Below, in pieces: positions 26,481 to 37,323 of a stretch of DNA of 64,000 nt; the stretch's first letter is position 1; each line of letters starts with the position of its first letter. This stretch comes from Thermomonas carbonis (GTDB lineage: Bacteria; Pseudomonadota; Gammaproteobacteria; Xanthomonadales; Xanthomonadaceae), in contig NZ_CP060719.1 of assembly GCF_014396975.1 (NCBI RefSeq), positions 3,072,001-3,136,000 on the forward strand. Reading direction: 5' to 3'. Below the pieces are notes generated by a model. That model was not told the DNA's origin. It made no database searches and saw nothing but the letters and a program-made list of their open reading frames with translations. Position numbers and translations under genes: made by a program.

Positions 26481-26577
26481 GTCATCCCGGCGAAAGCCGG
26501 CATCTCTTCGCAGAGCTTGTGTCTGTGTATCCAGCGTTTGCCAGGAAGTGCTGGATCCCGGCTTTCGCCGGGATGAC
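26481..26577. repeat. REP-like inverted repeat (GTCATCCCGGCGAAAGCCGG)
   Basis: GTCATCCCGGCGAAAGCCGG at 26481-26500 is exactly matched by its reverse complement at 26558-26577, 57 bases apart. This is a common Xanthomonadaceae-type intergenic repeat and has a related copy at 47015. It lies between convergent genes. Confidence 0.85.
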
Positions 26578-26585
26578 GAGCATTT

Positions 26586-29531
26586 TCAGAATCGCCAGAA
26601 TGCCTGCAACGACGCCAGCGCGTTGTCGCCGACCGGGCTCGAACGGCGGCTGAGGTCGAAGCGGAACGTCGCACGGTTGCCGATGTTCGCCGACAAGCCT
26701 GCGCCAAGCAGGCGCCCGAGATCAGCCAGCCCGATCCCCTGCAACGGCGCCCACTGTTGCAGCCCGGTGTAGCTGGCATCGAACGCGAATCCGTCGGCCG
26801 ACAACGTGCGCTGCCATTCGGCACGGGCGTCCGCGCGCAGGTCGATGTCGCCCACTCGCCAGCCACGCGCCGCACGCAGGCCGGCGAAGCCCTGCCAGCG
26901 CGTGCTGTCCCACGCCTTCGCGCGCAGACCGAAACCGCTCGCGCCGCCTTCACTGAAACCATCGTTGGCGATCTGCACGTACTGGCTGCCGACATACGGC
27001 GTCAGCGTGATCCCGCCCGCATCGAAACGACGGCCGATCTCGCCGAACGCGCCGACGTAGTCGCCCGACAGCTGCGTCGCCACCGCATCCTGCATCGCGC
27101 CCAGCAACAGGTTGCGCTGCATCTGCCGCTGGAAGGAACCGGATGCCAGTTGCGCCTGTCCGTACCAGTCGCCATGCCAAGCCGACGCGTACACCTGCAG
27201 CTCGCGCTGGCGCCCGCGGCTGCGGTCGCCGAAATCGCTCAACCAGCTGGATTGCTCCATCCGGTTCATGGCGATGCCGACGATGGCGTTGCTGCCGACG
27301 CGCCAGTCGTTGCCGATCATCTCGCCCGCGGCATCGATGCCGACGCTGTCGAAGCCGCCCTGCGCCAGGGTGCCGCCGCTGGACAGGTCTCGGTACCAAC
27401 CGCCCGCGGCCTGAGGCGCATGCGACAGCGCGTCGAGCCGACCGTTCAGTGCACGACGCCCGGCATCGATCGCATCGAAGGTCATCGCCGCCGACGCGCC
27501 GTGCAGCTGGCCCGACAGGCTTCGCAGCGAGACGTCCGCATTGGCGACGCTGGACGACTGCTGCAAGGCTCCTGCGGCATCGATGAAGGCGCTGCCGATG
27601 CCCATCGGCAGGTTGTCGGCCAACTGGCCGTCGATCGCGGTCATCGCCGATTCCACCCGTGCCGCCGAGACCTGGGTGATCGTGGACAGGCTCATCCCCG
27701 CGACCGCGGTGGCCACGTTGATGCGGTTGATGTTGAGGAAGACGTTGTTGGGGTCATAGGCCAGGCTGGCATCCAGGAACACATTCGGCGCAGCCCTGAG
27801 CGCGGAGAACGTGCCGGTCACGCCGCCGGTCGCGTTTAGCAGGGTTTCCTTGGCGGTGGTGGTGTAGCCGGACTTCACGCCAAGGATGGACATCTGCCCG
27901 TCGATGGTGGCGGTGCCGGTCACCCGCAGGCTGCTCCCCAGCCACACGCCCAGGTTGCCGGTCGAAGACTGCAGGAAATTTCCGCTGATGCTGGCCGGAC
28001 TGCTGGCACCGCTGTAGAAGCGACCGTTGTTGCTGACGTTGCCACCGAAGGTGCCGCTGCCCCAGACCGTTGCACCGTTGGCGATGCCGAGGTTGGAGCG
28101 CAAGCCCTTGCGCACGTCGAGACCGCCGGCATCCACGCGCGTGGCACCGGTGAAGTTCGCGGCTTCGGCCAGGGTCAGGTTGCCGCTCCCGCCCTTGATG
28201 AGGCCGCCGCTGCCGATGATCGGATTGCGCCACACCGAGTTGCCGCTGAACGACACGCTGAAATCGCCCCAGGCGAAATTGGCGGGACCGTTGATCGCCT
28301 TGCCTACATCCAACACACCCCAGCCGAACACTTGGTCCACGCCCGTGGCACCGATGTCCCGCGCTGTCCCGAGGATCGTCTGGCGCACCAGGTCATTATT
28401 GAAATAGGGGAACATCGACCACACCGCCGCCGCCGCACCAGATACCAGAGGTGCTGCAAACGAAGTGCCTTGCACCCGATAGACCTTGTCGTCATCGGTG
28501 GTCTCGTCGTTGCTATCCGGCGGCGATGCACCGACGACATACACCGCTCCCGGTGCAGACAGGCAGTAATTCATCGAACGACCGCAGTACTGCGAAAATG
28601 CCAGCAGTTGGGTCGGGTTGTCCGGATCGAGCGCCGCCACCGTCAGCCAGCCACGCTCCAAGCCGAATGACGGTGCCAGCGTGGGCAACGATGAGGTATC
28701 GGACGGATCAGCGCGATAGCGATCGTCGCGGCCATAGTTGCCATTGGCGAAGACGATCAAGCCGTTCTTGTTGAGGATGAAATCGGTATAGCCCGCCGCC
28801 ATCGCCGCCGCACCGGATGAATCGTCCTGGAAATAGACGCCACCCCAGGAGTTGTTGATGATCCGCGCGCCATGCGCGTGCAGGTCTGCATGGACGTCAT
28901 CGAGGAACTCCGCGAACCCACTCGCGTCCGCCGTACTGATCTCATTGCCTTGCCCCGACCCATCATCTGGCGGCGAGACATCGGAGAGAAAGCGCCCGGA
29001 CACGATGGTTGCTGCCGGCGCGACACCGCCCGGCCATCGCCCCACTGCCGATCCAGCCGCAGTCAAGGCCACCCAGGTGCCGTGCTCCTTCACATAGTCC
29101 ACATTGGGATTGTTCGGCGGGGAGTTCAGGTAGAACTCGTTGTAAGTGACACGCGGACTGAGCTGCGGATGGTTCCGGCGCACGCCTGTGTCGAGAATTC
29201 CGATACCGACGCCGGCACCGCGTGCGCCCGCGGCCAGCGATGCACCGGCATTGATCACCTGCATCTGCACGCCGAGCTGCGGATCGAACGCAAGAGCTGC
29301 GGGCAATGCCGCAAGGGTCGGCGGATTCACCACGATGCCGCTGTCGTTCGCCACCGTCGGCGTGAAATCCAGGGCATTGCCGCCCGGCGTGACCGGAGGC
29401 GCGGGCGGGCTGGGCCGCACGTTGCTGCCACCACCCCCACCGCAGGCCGCCAGGGCCAGCGCGATCGCGCAGGGAAGGAAGGCGCGCGCGAGCCGGCGCT
29501 CGCTGAGGATGCAATCGGGATGCTGGTTCAT
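26586..29531 (-). CDS. Autotransporter S8 serine protease with lipobox
   Basis: 981 residues: a lipoprotein signal with LAAC (Cys30), a subtilisin domain with Asp114 (GIGILDTG), His150 (EHGTWVAL) and Ser357 (QGTSFAAPLVSG), a passenger of glycine-rich strands (about 430-660), and a C-terminal autotransporter barrel (about 700-981) ending in SLQAFWRF. The layout matches NalP-type proteases, which are lipidated and released from the cell surface. It starts at 29531 with GAAGGAACG upstream. It is divergent from the thiolase gene with 191 bases between. Confidence 0.92.
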   Translation of the reverse strand: MNQHPDCILSERRLARAFLPCAIALALAACGGGGGSNVRPSPPAPPVTPGGNALDFTPTVANDSGIVVNPPTLAALPAALAFDPQLGVQMQVINAGASLAAGARGAGVGIGILDTGVRRNHPQLSPRVTYNEFYLNSPPNNPNVDYVKEHGTWVALTAAGSAVGRWPGGVAPAATIVSGRFLSDVSPPDDGSGQGNEISTADASGFAEFLDDVHADLHAHGARIINNSWGGVYFQDDSSGAAAMAAGYTDFILNKNGLIVFANGNYGRDDRYRADPSDTSSLPTLAPSFGLERGWLTVAALDPDNPTQLLAFSQYCGRSMNYCLSAPGAVYVVGASPPDSNDETTDDDKVYRVQGTSFAAPLVSGAAAAVWSMFPYFNNDLVRQTILGTARDIGATGVDQVFGWGVLDVGKAINGPANFAWGDFSVSFSGNSVWRNPIIGSGGLIKGGSGNLTLAEAANFTGATRVDAGGLDVRKGLRSNLGIANGATVWGSGTFGGNVSNNGRFYSGASSPASISGNFLQSSTGNLGVWLGSSLRVTGTATIDGQMSILGVKSGYTTTAKETLLNATGGVTGTFSALRAAPNVFLDASLAYDPNNVFLNINRINVATAVAGMSLSTITQVSAARVESAMTAIDGQLADNLPMGIGSAFIDAAGALQQSSSVANADVSLRSLSGQLHGASAAMTFDAIDAGRRALNGRLDALSHAPQAAGGWYRDLSSGGTLAQGGFDSVGIDAAGEMIGNDWRVGSNAIVGIAMNRMEQSSWLSDFGDRSRGRQRELQVYASAWHGDWYGQAQLASGSFQRQMQRNLLLGAMQDAVATQLSGDYVGAFGEIGRRFDAGGITLTPYVGSQYVQIANDGFSEGGASGFGLRAKAWDSTRWQGFAGLRAARGWRVGDIDLRADARAEWQRTLSADGFAFDASYTGLQQWAPLQGIGLADLGRLLGAGLSANIGNRATFRFDLSRRSSPVGDNALASLQAFWRF

Positions 29532-29722
29532 GGTCGTTCCTTCGGTGCGCCGCCGGTCCCTCGCCAGCCTCATGCACCCTCCGCGTGTTGTATGCCCGGC
29601 AAGCCGTTTCCGCAACGCCGAAAAACTGAATCGGCCACGGATGCGGCAGCGCAGCATGGATCGCGGTTTCGCGCCATAATCGGGAACTCGACCCAAACGG
29701 CCAACCGGCCCGGAGCCCCCCA

Positions 29723-30898
29723 ATGAGCGACGTCGTCATCGTCGGTGCCAAGCGCACCGCCATCGGTTCCTTCCTCGGCCAGTTCACCGGCGTTCCCTCG
29801 CCGACGTTGGGGACCGCCGCGATCCAGGGCGCGCTGGCGCAGGCCGGCGTAAATGCCGACCAGATCGACGAAGTGATCATGGGCTGCGTGCTGCCGGCCG
29901 GCCTGGGCCAGGCCCCGGCACGACAGGCCTCGCGCGCGGCCGGCATCCCCGATGCCGCCGGCTGCACCACCATCAACAAGGTCTGCGGGTCCGGCATGAA
30001 GGCGGTGATGCTGGCCCACGACATCATCAAGGCCGGCTCCGCGAAGGCGGTTGTCGCTGGTGGCATGGAATCGATGACCAATGCGCCGCACCTCCTCAAC
30101 GGCTCGCGCACCGGCATCCGCTTCGGCAATGGCGAACTGCTCGACCACATGGCCTGGGACGGCCTGACCAATCCCGACGACGGCAAGGCGATGGGCGTGT
30201 TCGGCGATGCAGCCTGCGCCAAGTACGGCTACGACCGCGCGGCGGTCGACGCCTTCGCCGCCGAAAGTGTCAAGCGCGCCCAGGCCGCGCAGGCGAGTGG
30301 CGCATTCGCTGGCGAAATCACCGCGGTCACCGTCAAGACCCGCAAGGGCGAGTTGGTGGTCGACAAGGACGAGGAGCCGGGCAAGATCGATCCGTCGAAG
30401 ATCCCCGACCTGCGCGCGGCCTTTGGCAAGGACGGCGTGCTGACCGCGGCGTCCTCGTCGAAGATTTCCGACGGTGCCGCCGCGCTGGTGGTGATGTCGG
30501 CCGATGCCGCCGCAGCTGCCGGCGCGACCCCGCTGGCGCGCATCGTCGCCCATGCCACCCACGCGCAGGCACCGGAATGGTTCACCACCGCCCCGGTCAC
30601 CGCCCTGCAGAACGTGCTGGCCAAGGCCGGCTGGTCGGTGGCCGACGTGGATCTGTTCGAGGTCAACGAGGCCTTCGCCTGCGTGGCCATGGCACCGATG
30701 ACCGACCTCGGTATCGCGCATGAGAAGCTGAATGTGAATGGCGGGGCGCTGGCCTTGGGCCACCCGATCGGCGCTTCCGGCGCACGCCTGCTGGTGACCT
30801 TGCTGAATGCGCTCCAGGCCCGGGGTGGCAAGCGCGGCGTGGCATCGCTGTGCATCGGCGGCGGCGAAGCGGTCGCCCTGGCCATCGAGCTGGTGTAA
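29723..30898 (+). CDS. Acetyl-CoA C-acetyltransferase (thiolase)
   Basis: 391 residues. It makes or cleaves acetoacetyl-CoA. Catalytic residues are visible: the nucleophilic Cys in INKVCGSGMKAVMLAHD (about residue 90), His in GHPIGASGAR and Cys in CIGGGEAVALAIELV at the C-terminus. Together with liuE, which gives acetoacetate and acetyl-CoA, it fits the end of leucine catabolism, though it also serves polyhydroxybutyrate or fatty-acid routes. A GGAG site lies 8 bases before ATG 29723. The substrate (short versus longer chain) cannot be told from the sequence here. Confidence 0.9.
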   Translation: MSDVVIVGAKRTAIGSFLGQFTGVPSPTLGTAAIQGALAQAGVNADQIDEVIMGCVLPAGLGQAPARQASRAAGIPDAAGCTTINKVCGSGMKAVMLAHDIIKAGSAKAVVAGGMESMTNAPHLLNGSRTGIRFGNGELLDHMAWDGLTNPDDGKAMGVFGDAACAKYGYDRAAVDAFAAESVKRAQAAQASGAFAGEITAVTVKTRKGELVVDKDEEPGKIDPSKIPDLRAAFGKDGVLTAASSSKISDGAAALVVMSADAAAAAGATPLARIVAHATHAQAPEWFTTAPVTALQNVLAKAGWSVADVDLFEVNEAFACVAMAPMTDLGIAHEKLNVNGGALALGHPIGASGARLLVTLLNALQARGGKRGVASLCIGGGEAVALAIELV

Positions 30899-30948
30899 AA
30901 GTCCCGTTAGGCGGTGAACGGCCGATTCAAAAAAAACCGGCCAGCCGC

Positions 30949-30976
30949 TTGACACGCGACACGGGCTTGTCATCAT
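30949..30976 (+). promoter_or_regulatory. Possible sigma70 promoter for the first Ala-rich lipoprotein
   Basis: A perfect TTGACA (30949-30954) and a weaker CATCAT (30971-30976) are 16 bases apart, about 60 bases before the start codon at 31039. The spacing is acceptable; the -10 is weak. Confidence 0.4.
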
Positions 30977-31038
30977 GTTACCGGCGCGCAGTATGCGCGT
31001 TCTCAAAACACCCTATTCATAGACGAGGAATACGCATC

Positions 31039-31401
31039 ATGTCCATCAACAAGATCCTGCTGGCGATGGCGCTGGGCCTGGCCCTGACCGCTTGCAGCAA
31101 CCAGGAGCAGGCTGCCGACGCCGCCGCCGACGCCACCGCCGCTGCCGGCGAAGCCGCTGCCGCCGCTGACGCCGCCGCTGCCACTGGCGACGCCGCCACC
31201 GCCGAAGCTGCCCAGGCCGCTGCCGACACCGCCGCGACCGCTGCTGACGCTGCCGCCGCTTCGGCCGACGCGACTGCCGCTGCTGCCGGTACCGCTGCTG
31301 CCGGCGACGCTGCCGATGCCGCCATGGACGCCGCTGATTCGGCCGAGCAGGCTGCTGCTGCTGCCGAGAACGCTGCTGCTTCGGCTGAAGAGAAGAAGTA
31401 A
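31039..31401 (+). CDS. Ala-rich lipoprotein
   Basis: 120 residues: signal MSINKILLAMALGLALTAC with lipobox LTAC (Cys19), then about 100 residues of low complexity dominated by Ala, Asp, Glu and Thr with AAADAAA and AAQAAAD units, ending in AEEKK. It is probably a long, mostly helical, acidic periplasmic segment anchored by lipid. GAGGAA lies 10 bases upstream. It is followed by an intrinsic terminator and then by a paralogue. I know of no function; the paralogue and the strong expression signals suggest an abundant envelope protein. Confidence 0.75.
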   Translation: MSINKILLAMALGLALTACSNQEQAADAAADATAAAGEAAAAADAAAATGDAATAEAAQAAADTAATAADAAAASADATAAAAGTAAAGDAADAAMDAADSAEQAAAAAENAAASAEEKK

Positions 31402-31448
31402 TCGGGCTGGCGAGGCCACTCGCCGGAGCGTTACTGTAGTATCGGAGA

Positions 31449-31475
31449 AGCCGTCGGTACGCCGACGGCTTTTTC
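31449..31475 (+). terminator. Intrinsic terminator
   Basis: AGCCGTCGG (31449-31457) pairs with CCGACGGCT (31462-31470) around TACG and is followed by TTTTC. It lies 48 bases after the stop of the first Ala-rich lipoprotein. Confidence 0.85.
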
Positions 31476-31608
31476 GTGCCCCAAATCACCGGGGCTGTTG
31501 TGAGTCAGTGAACGCCCCGCCGGCCACCTGCGCCGGATCGCCAAGCGCACTGGCGTTGCCTGATCCGAACCCGTTGCATTTCAGACAACCCCTACCCAGG
31601 AGATTTCC

Positions 31609-31989
31609 ATGAACACCAAGCTTTACGTGCTCCTCGCCGCTGGCGTCCTCGCTCTGTCGGCCTGCAAGAATGAAACCGCGACCGCCCAGGACGCCGCTGC
31701 CGACGCCGCTGCCGCGACCGACACGGCCGCCGCTGCCGCTGGTGACGCCGCTGCCGCCGCTGGCGACGCCGCCGCTGCTGGCGTCGACGCCGCTGCCGCC
31801 GCCACCGGCGAAGCCGTTGGCGAAACCGCCGCTGCCGTCGAAGGCGCTGCCGATGCCGCCGCCGCTGCCGCCAACGAAGCCACCGCTGCCGCTGCCGACG
31901 CCACCGCCGACGCCGCCAATGCCGTTGCCGACTCGGCTGCTGCGACCGCCGACAAGGCCGAAGCCGCTGCCGCCGAAGCCAAGAAGTAA
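31609..31989 (+). CDS. Ala-rich lipoprotein (paralogue)
   Basis: 126 residues: signal [19 protein letters not shown] with lipobox LSAC (Cys19), followed by Ala/Asp/Thr repeats of AAADAAA and AAGDAAA type ending in AEAKK. Its organisation mirrors the preceding lipoprotein, but codons and signal differ, so the duplication is old or the low-complexity part converged. AGGAG lies six bases before the ATG. An intrinsic terminator with a UUCG tetraloop follows, so it is a separate transcription unit. Confidence 0.75.
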   Translation: MNTKLYVLLAAGVLALSACKNETATAQDAAADAAAATDTAAAAAGDAAAAAGDAAAAGVDAAAAATGEAVGETAAAVEGAADAAAAAANEATAAAADATADAANAVADSAAATADKAEAAAAEAKK

Positions 31990-32012
31990 TCTTCTTCGCT
32001 TTGTTGTATCCG

Positions 32013-32041
32013 GAAAGGCCCGCTTCGGCGGGCCTTTCTCT
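32013..32041 (+). terminator. Intrinsic terminator with UUCG loop
   Basis: Perfect 11-bp stem GAAAGGCCCGC (32013-32023) and GCGGGCCTTTC (32028-32038) around the stable TTCG tetraloop, followed by a short pyrimidine tract. Confidence 0.85.
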
Positions 32042-32119
32042 TTCTGGCGTCATGCGCTTCGGCGGACCGATCCACCGCAGCGGTTATGCTTTCGCATTGT
32101 CCGTATCGTCGATGACCGC

Positions 32120-33730
<1,611 letters not shown>

Positions 33731-33848
33731 CCGAAGCTGTGACTTCCATCGCGCTCAGGCACTTGCGCCAGCTTCCTCCCGGATTCATGCAGGAAATCAT
33801 CGCAAATCGGTGATAGCCTCGACGGCCACCCCCGTGGAGTCACGTTCG

Positions 33849-34397
33849 ATGGCTATCTGGAAAGACCCGACCCCGGCCCCCAAGGCCAATGAGCCCTCCC
33901 GTTTCGACCTCGCCTCTCCGGCGCCGACACCCGCCCCGACGCCCGAGCCGATTGCAGCGGTTCCTGCTGCGCCCGCGCCGATCCGTTCGGTGGACAACGG
34001 TGCCGCGGCCCGCGAATCGGTGATCGCAGCCGACCTCACCATCGAAGGCAAGATCGAAGGCAGCGGCCACGTCCGCATCGCCGGCAAGTTCAAGGGCGAC
34101 GTCAAGGTGCAGGGCAACCTCACCATCGAACCCGGTGCCAAAGTGTCCGGCGGCGTGGCCGCGAACAAGGTCACCCTGGCCGGCGAACTGGACGGCAACA
34201 TCCATTCCGCGCAGCAGGTCGAACTGCAGCAGAGCGGCGTGATCAACGGCGACCTCAAGGCTGGCACGCTCACCGTCGCGGCGGGCTCGCGCATCCGCGG
34301 CCATGTCGAGTGCGGCTGGGACAAGGACGGCAAGTCCGTTGCCAAGCCGGATTCTCTGGACAAGACCGACAAAGTGGAGAGCGCCGGCGCTGCATGA
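33849..34397 (+). CDS. Bactofilin
   Basis: 182 residues: a Pro/Ala-rich N-terminus (PTPAPTPEPIAAVPAAPAPI, about 30-50), then the beta-helical bactofilin domain (about 60-160) with repeats AADLTIEGKIEGSGHVRIAG and NLTIEPGAKVSGGVAANKVT. Bactofilins polymerise into cytoskeletal filaments and scaffold cell-shape or stalk-type functions. GGAG lies nine bases upstream. The stop overlaps the ATG of the next gene (ATGA). Confidence 0.92.
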   Translation: MAIWKDPTPAPKANEPSRFDLASPAPTPAPTPEPIAAVPAAPAPIRSVDNGAAARESVIAADLTIEGKIEGSGHVRIAGKFKGDVKVQGNLTIEPGAKVSGGVAANKVTLAGELDGNIHSAQQVELQQSGVINGDLKAGTLTVAAGSRIRGHVECGWDKDGKSVAKPDSLDKTDKVESAGAA

Positions 34398-34750
34398 GCG
34401 CCGTCCGCCCTGGCACGGCAGGCGCGACGCGGACCTGCCCACACTGCAAGGCCACGATCCTGGAAAGCTCGTCGGTCTGTCCGGCATGCCGCGGGCACCT
34501 GAAGTTCGATGCGCCGGCCAGCGACGCCGCCCAGCGTTTCGTGCCGTTGAAGGTGGAAGGCACCGTGAGCGCGCCGGATGACGGCGCGTTCGAATACTCG
34601 ATGGTGATCGTCATCCGCAATGAACGCGGCGAGGAAATCAGCCGCCACGTGGCCGGCGTCGGTGCGGTCTTCCCCGGCGAGTCACGCAGCTTCGAAGTCA
34701 GCGTGGAAGCGGTGCCGGCGTCGCCCGGCAAGCGGCGACTGAGGCACTGA
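34394..34750 (+). CDS. Zinc-ribbon plus Ig-like small protein
   Basis: 118 residues: a zinc-ribbon near the N-terminus (CPHCKATILESSSVCPACRG, two CxxC pairs at residues 15-32), then a beta-strand rich region (FVPLKVEGTVSAPDDGAFEY, MVIVIRNERGEEISRHVAGV) resembling an Ig-like or FxLYD-like unit. It overlaps the bactofilin stop by four bases, so it is probably cotranslated with it and may work with the filament. Function is not known. Confidence 0.7.
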   Translation: MSAVRPGTAGATRTCPHCKATILESSSVCPACRGHLKFDAPASDAAQRFVPLKVEGTVSAPDDGAFEYSMVIVIRNERGEEISRHVAGVGAVFPGESRSFEVSVEAVPASPGKRRLRH

Positions 34751-34837
34751 GTCCCGTAACCACGACGAGAGCAGCGGGTAATCGCGCAGCGGCATTTCGA
34801 GCCACGAAGCGAGCCCGCCACGCTCGACCTCGTATCG

Positions 34838-35071
34838 CTAGTCGCAGCTGCTGCAACCGCCGCAGGCTGCTCCACCACCGCGCGGCGCGGGCGCGAGCCG
34901 ACGACCCAACGCCTTCACCCACCCCGGCATGCCATCGCGCAGCAACGGCAACGCGATGGCGATGCGCAGCTTGCGGGTGGCCGCCGGGAACTGCGAGCGC
35001 GCGACGATCACAACGCTGAGAATCGTCACCAGCGCGATGATCAGGTACTGCGCGAGCAGGCCAGCATCCAT
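34838..35071 (-). CDS. Small Cys-rich membrane protein linked to feoB (FeoB-associated-like)
   Basis: 77 residues: one transmembrane segment (about 9-26, IIALVTILSVVIVA), a basic mid-part and a C-terminal cysteine cluster (AACGGCSSCD). It follows feoB by three bases and has the single-TM plus C-rich tail layout of FeoB-associated Cys-rich membrane proteins. Cys residues could bind Fe(II) or a cluster; that is inferred. Confidence 0.75.
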   Translation of the reverse strand: MDAGLLAQYLIIALVTILSVVIVARSQFPAATRKLRIAIALPLLRDGMPGWVKALGRRLAPAPRGGGAACGGCSSCD

Positions 35072-35074
35072 CGC

Positions 35075-36934
35075 TCAGCCGCCACCCAGTGCCACCGCGA
35101 CCCGATAGGTCACGAACGAGGCCAGGTAGGCCAGCACGAACAGGTAGCCGGCAGCCAGCGCCATCGTCTTCCATGAGCCGGTCTCGCGCTTGATCGCCGC
35201 CCACGTGGCCAGGCACTGCGGCGCGTAGATGAACCAGACCAGCAACGACAGGCCGGTGGCCAGCGACCAGCCATCGGTGATCAGCGGCGTCAGCGCCTGC
35301 GCGGCGGCATCGTCGTCCACCGCGGACAATGCATAGACGGTGGCGAGAGAGGACACCGCGACCTCGCGCGCCGCCAGGCCCGGGATCAGGGCGATGCAGA
35401 TCTGCCAGTTGAAACCGAGTGGCGCGAACACCGCGGTCATTGCATGGCCGATGCGGCCGGCGAAGCTGTAGTCGATCGCCGGCATGGTCGCGTCCGCCGG
35501 CGCGGCCGGGAATGTCAGCAGCACCCACAGCAACACGGTGAGGGCGAAGATGATCCCGCCCACGCGCTTGAGGAAGATCAGCGCGCGTTCCCACAAGCCG
35601 ATGAGGACGTCGCGCGGGTTGGGCAATCGGTAGGACGGCAACTCCAGCATCAACGGATGCTCGCCCTTGTCGCTGCGCCACTTCTTCATCACCCACGACA
35701 CCGCCAGCGCGCTGAAGATGCCGGCCATGTACAGGGCAAACAGCACCAGGCCCTGCAGGTTGAAGCCGCCCCACACCTCGCGCGACGGGATGAACGCACC
35801 GATCAACAAGGCGTACACCGGCAAACGCGCGGAGCAGGTCATCAGTGGTGCGACCAGGATCGTCGCCAACCGGTCGCGCGGATCCTGGATGCTGCGCGTG
35901 GCCATGATCCCCGGGATCGCACAGGCGAAGCTGGACAGTAGCGGGATGAAACTGCGCCCGGACAGGCCGGCGCCAGCCATCATCCGATCCAGCAGGAACG
36001 CGGCACGTGGCAGGTAGCCGGATTCCTCCAGCGCCAGGATGAAGGCGAACAACACCAGGATCTGCGGCAGGAAAATGATCACCCCACCAAGTCCGGCAAT
36101 GATGCCGTCCACCAGCAGGCTGTTGAGCGGCCCGTCGGGCATTCGCGTACCGACCCACTCGCCCAGGGCAACCGTGCCGGCGTCGATCAGATCCATGACC
36201 GGCGTAGCCCAGGCATACACCGCCTGGAAGATCAGGAACATCACCACCGCCAGGGTCAGCAATCCGAACAGCGGATGCAGCAGCCAGCGGTCGAGTGCGT
36301 CGTCGATCCTCGCCGTGCGCGCAGGCATGCGCACCGCGGCCGCCAGCAGTCGGCGCGTTTCCTCGTGCAGATCGGTGCCTTCGGGCAATGTGGTGACGTC
36401 GGCGTGTGGGTGCGCAACCACGCCATCCAGCCTGGCAAGCAACGCATCGGCACCACCGCTGCGCACTGCCACGGTCTCGACCACCGGCAAGCCCAACTCG
36501 CGCTGCAGCGCTTCGATGTCGATGTCGATGCCGCGCCGCTTCGCCGCATCGGCCATGTTCAGCGCGACCAGCATCGGCTTGCCGACGGCGCGCAGTTCCA
36601 GCACGAAGCGCAGGTGCAGGCGCAGATTGGTGGCGTCGACCACGCAGACCAGCAGGTCCGGCGCGGCCTCGCCCGGATAGAAGCCGCGGATCAGGTCGCG
36701 GGTGACCGCCTCGTCCAGGCTCGCGGCATTGAGGCTGTACGCGCCCGGCAGGTCGAGCACCGCGTAGTGCTTGCCGGACGGCGCATGCAGGCGGCCTTCC
36801 TTGCGCTCCACGGTAACGCCAGCGTAGTTCGCGACCTTCTGGCGACTGCCGGTCAGCAGGTTGAACAAGGCGGTCTTGCCGCAGTTCGGGTTGCCGACAA
36901 GCGCAATGCGCGGCGTTGCGACAGCGGCGTTCAT
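35075..36934 (-). CDS. feoB: Ferrous iron transporter FeoB
   Basis: 619 residues: an N-terminal G-protein domain with GNPNCGKT (G1, about residues 14-21), DLPGAYSL (G3) and NMAD (G4), then a membrane core of about eight helices including Gate motifs (SGRSFIPLLSSFACAIPGIM and GLAAREVAVSSLATVY). FeoB moves Fe2+ into the cytosol. The length is shorter than E. coli FeoB (773), matching the shorter class. The start overlaps the feoA stop by four bases. A Fur-like box lies before feoA. Confidence 0.95.
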   Translation of the reverse strand: MNAAVATPRIALVGNPNCGKTALFNLLTGSRQKVANYAGVTVERKEGRLHAPSGKHYAVLDLPGAYSLNAASLDEAVTRDLIRGFYPGEAAPDLLVCVVDATNLRLHLRFVLELRAVGKPMLVALNMADAAKRRGIDIDIEALQRELGLPVVETVAVRSGGADALLARLDGVVAHPHADVTTLPEGTDLHEETRRLLAAAVRMPARTARIDDALDRWLLHPLFGLLTLAVVMFLIFQAVYAWATPVMDLIDAGTVALGEWVGTRMPDGPLNSLLVDGIIAGLGGVIIFLPQILVLFAFILALEESGYLPRAAFLLDRMMAGAGLSGRSFIPLLSSFACAIPGIMATRSIQDPRDRLATILVAPLMTCSARLPVYALLIGAFIPSREVWGGFNLQGLVLFALYMAGIFSALAVSWVMKKWRSDKGEHPLMLELPSYRLPNPRDVLIGLWERALIFLKRVGGIIFALTVLLWVLLTFPAAPADATMPAIDYSFAGRIGHAMTAVFAPLGFNWQICIALIPGLAAREVAVSSLATVYALSAVDDDAAAQALTPLITDGWSLATGLSLLVWFIYAPQCLATWAAIKRETGSWKTMALAAGYLFVLAYLASFVTYRVAVALGGG

Positions 36935-37194
36935 GCGGCGACTCCCGCATTGCCCGAATGCAGCGTGCGCAGGCGCACGCGCGCGGCCTCGGCGCGACGC
37001 AAGGCGAAACGAGTGAAGCCGACCTGCACCAGCAACGGTTCCGCACCGAACGGCCCGGCCGCGACCACCACGACTTGCTCGCCAGCCACGAATCCGAGTT
37101 CGCGCAGGCGACGCGCAATGGGGTCGTTGGGCATGCGCTCTTCGACGCTGTCGACGATGGCTGGGGTACGCCGGGTGAGTTCGGTCAGAGTCAT
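36931..37194 (-). CDS. feoA: Ferrous iron transport protein FeoA
   Basis: 87 residues with an SH3-like fold pattern: LGFVAGEQVVVVAAGPFGAE PLL and a C-terminal ALRRAEAARVRL segment, matching FeoA. It binds FeoB and is needed for full transport. The ATG at 37194 was chosen because MTLTELT is the family start; the upstream frame runs across the promoter. It is the first gene of feoA-feoB-small protein, with overlapping start and stop. Confidence 0.9.
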   Translation of the reverse strand: MTLTELTRRTPAIVDSVEERMPNDPIARRLRELGFVAGEQVVVVAAGPFGAEPLLVQVGFTRFALRRAEAARVRLRTLHSGNAGVAA

Positions 37195-37217
37195 CGGTCG
37201 CGGGCGGGCTAGAGCCA

Positions 37218-37237
37218 AATGGGAATTGTTCTCGATT
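37218..37237 (-). promoter_or_regulatory. Fur-box-like operator of feoAB
   Basis: AATGGGAATTGTTCTCGATT resembles the Fur consensus AATGAGAATCATTCTCATT on both halves. It sits 24 bases before the feoA start and between the divergent feoA and liuC genes. Iron-dependent repression of feo is thus likely. Confidence 0.6.
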
Positions 37238-37323
37238 GTAGCATCGCACCGACGCAACGCCGGGCTGGCGCGCGCCGGCGGTTATCATGCGCATTCACCC
37301 GCGCCAGGCTTGCCGGATCCCGC

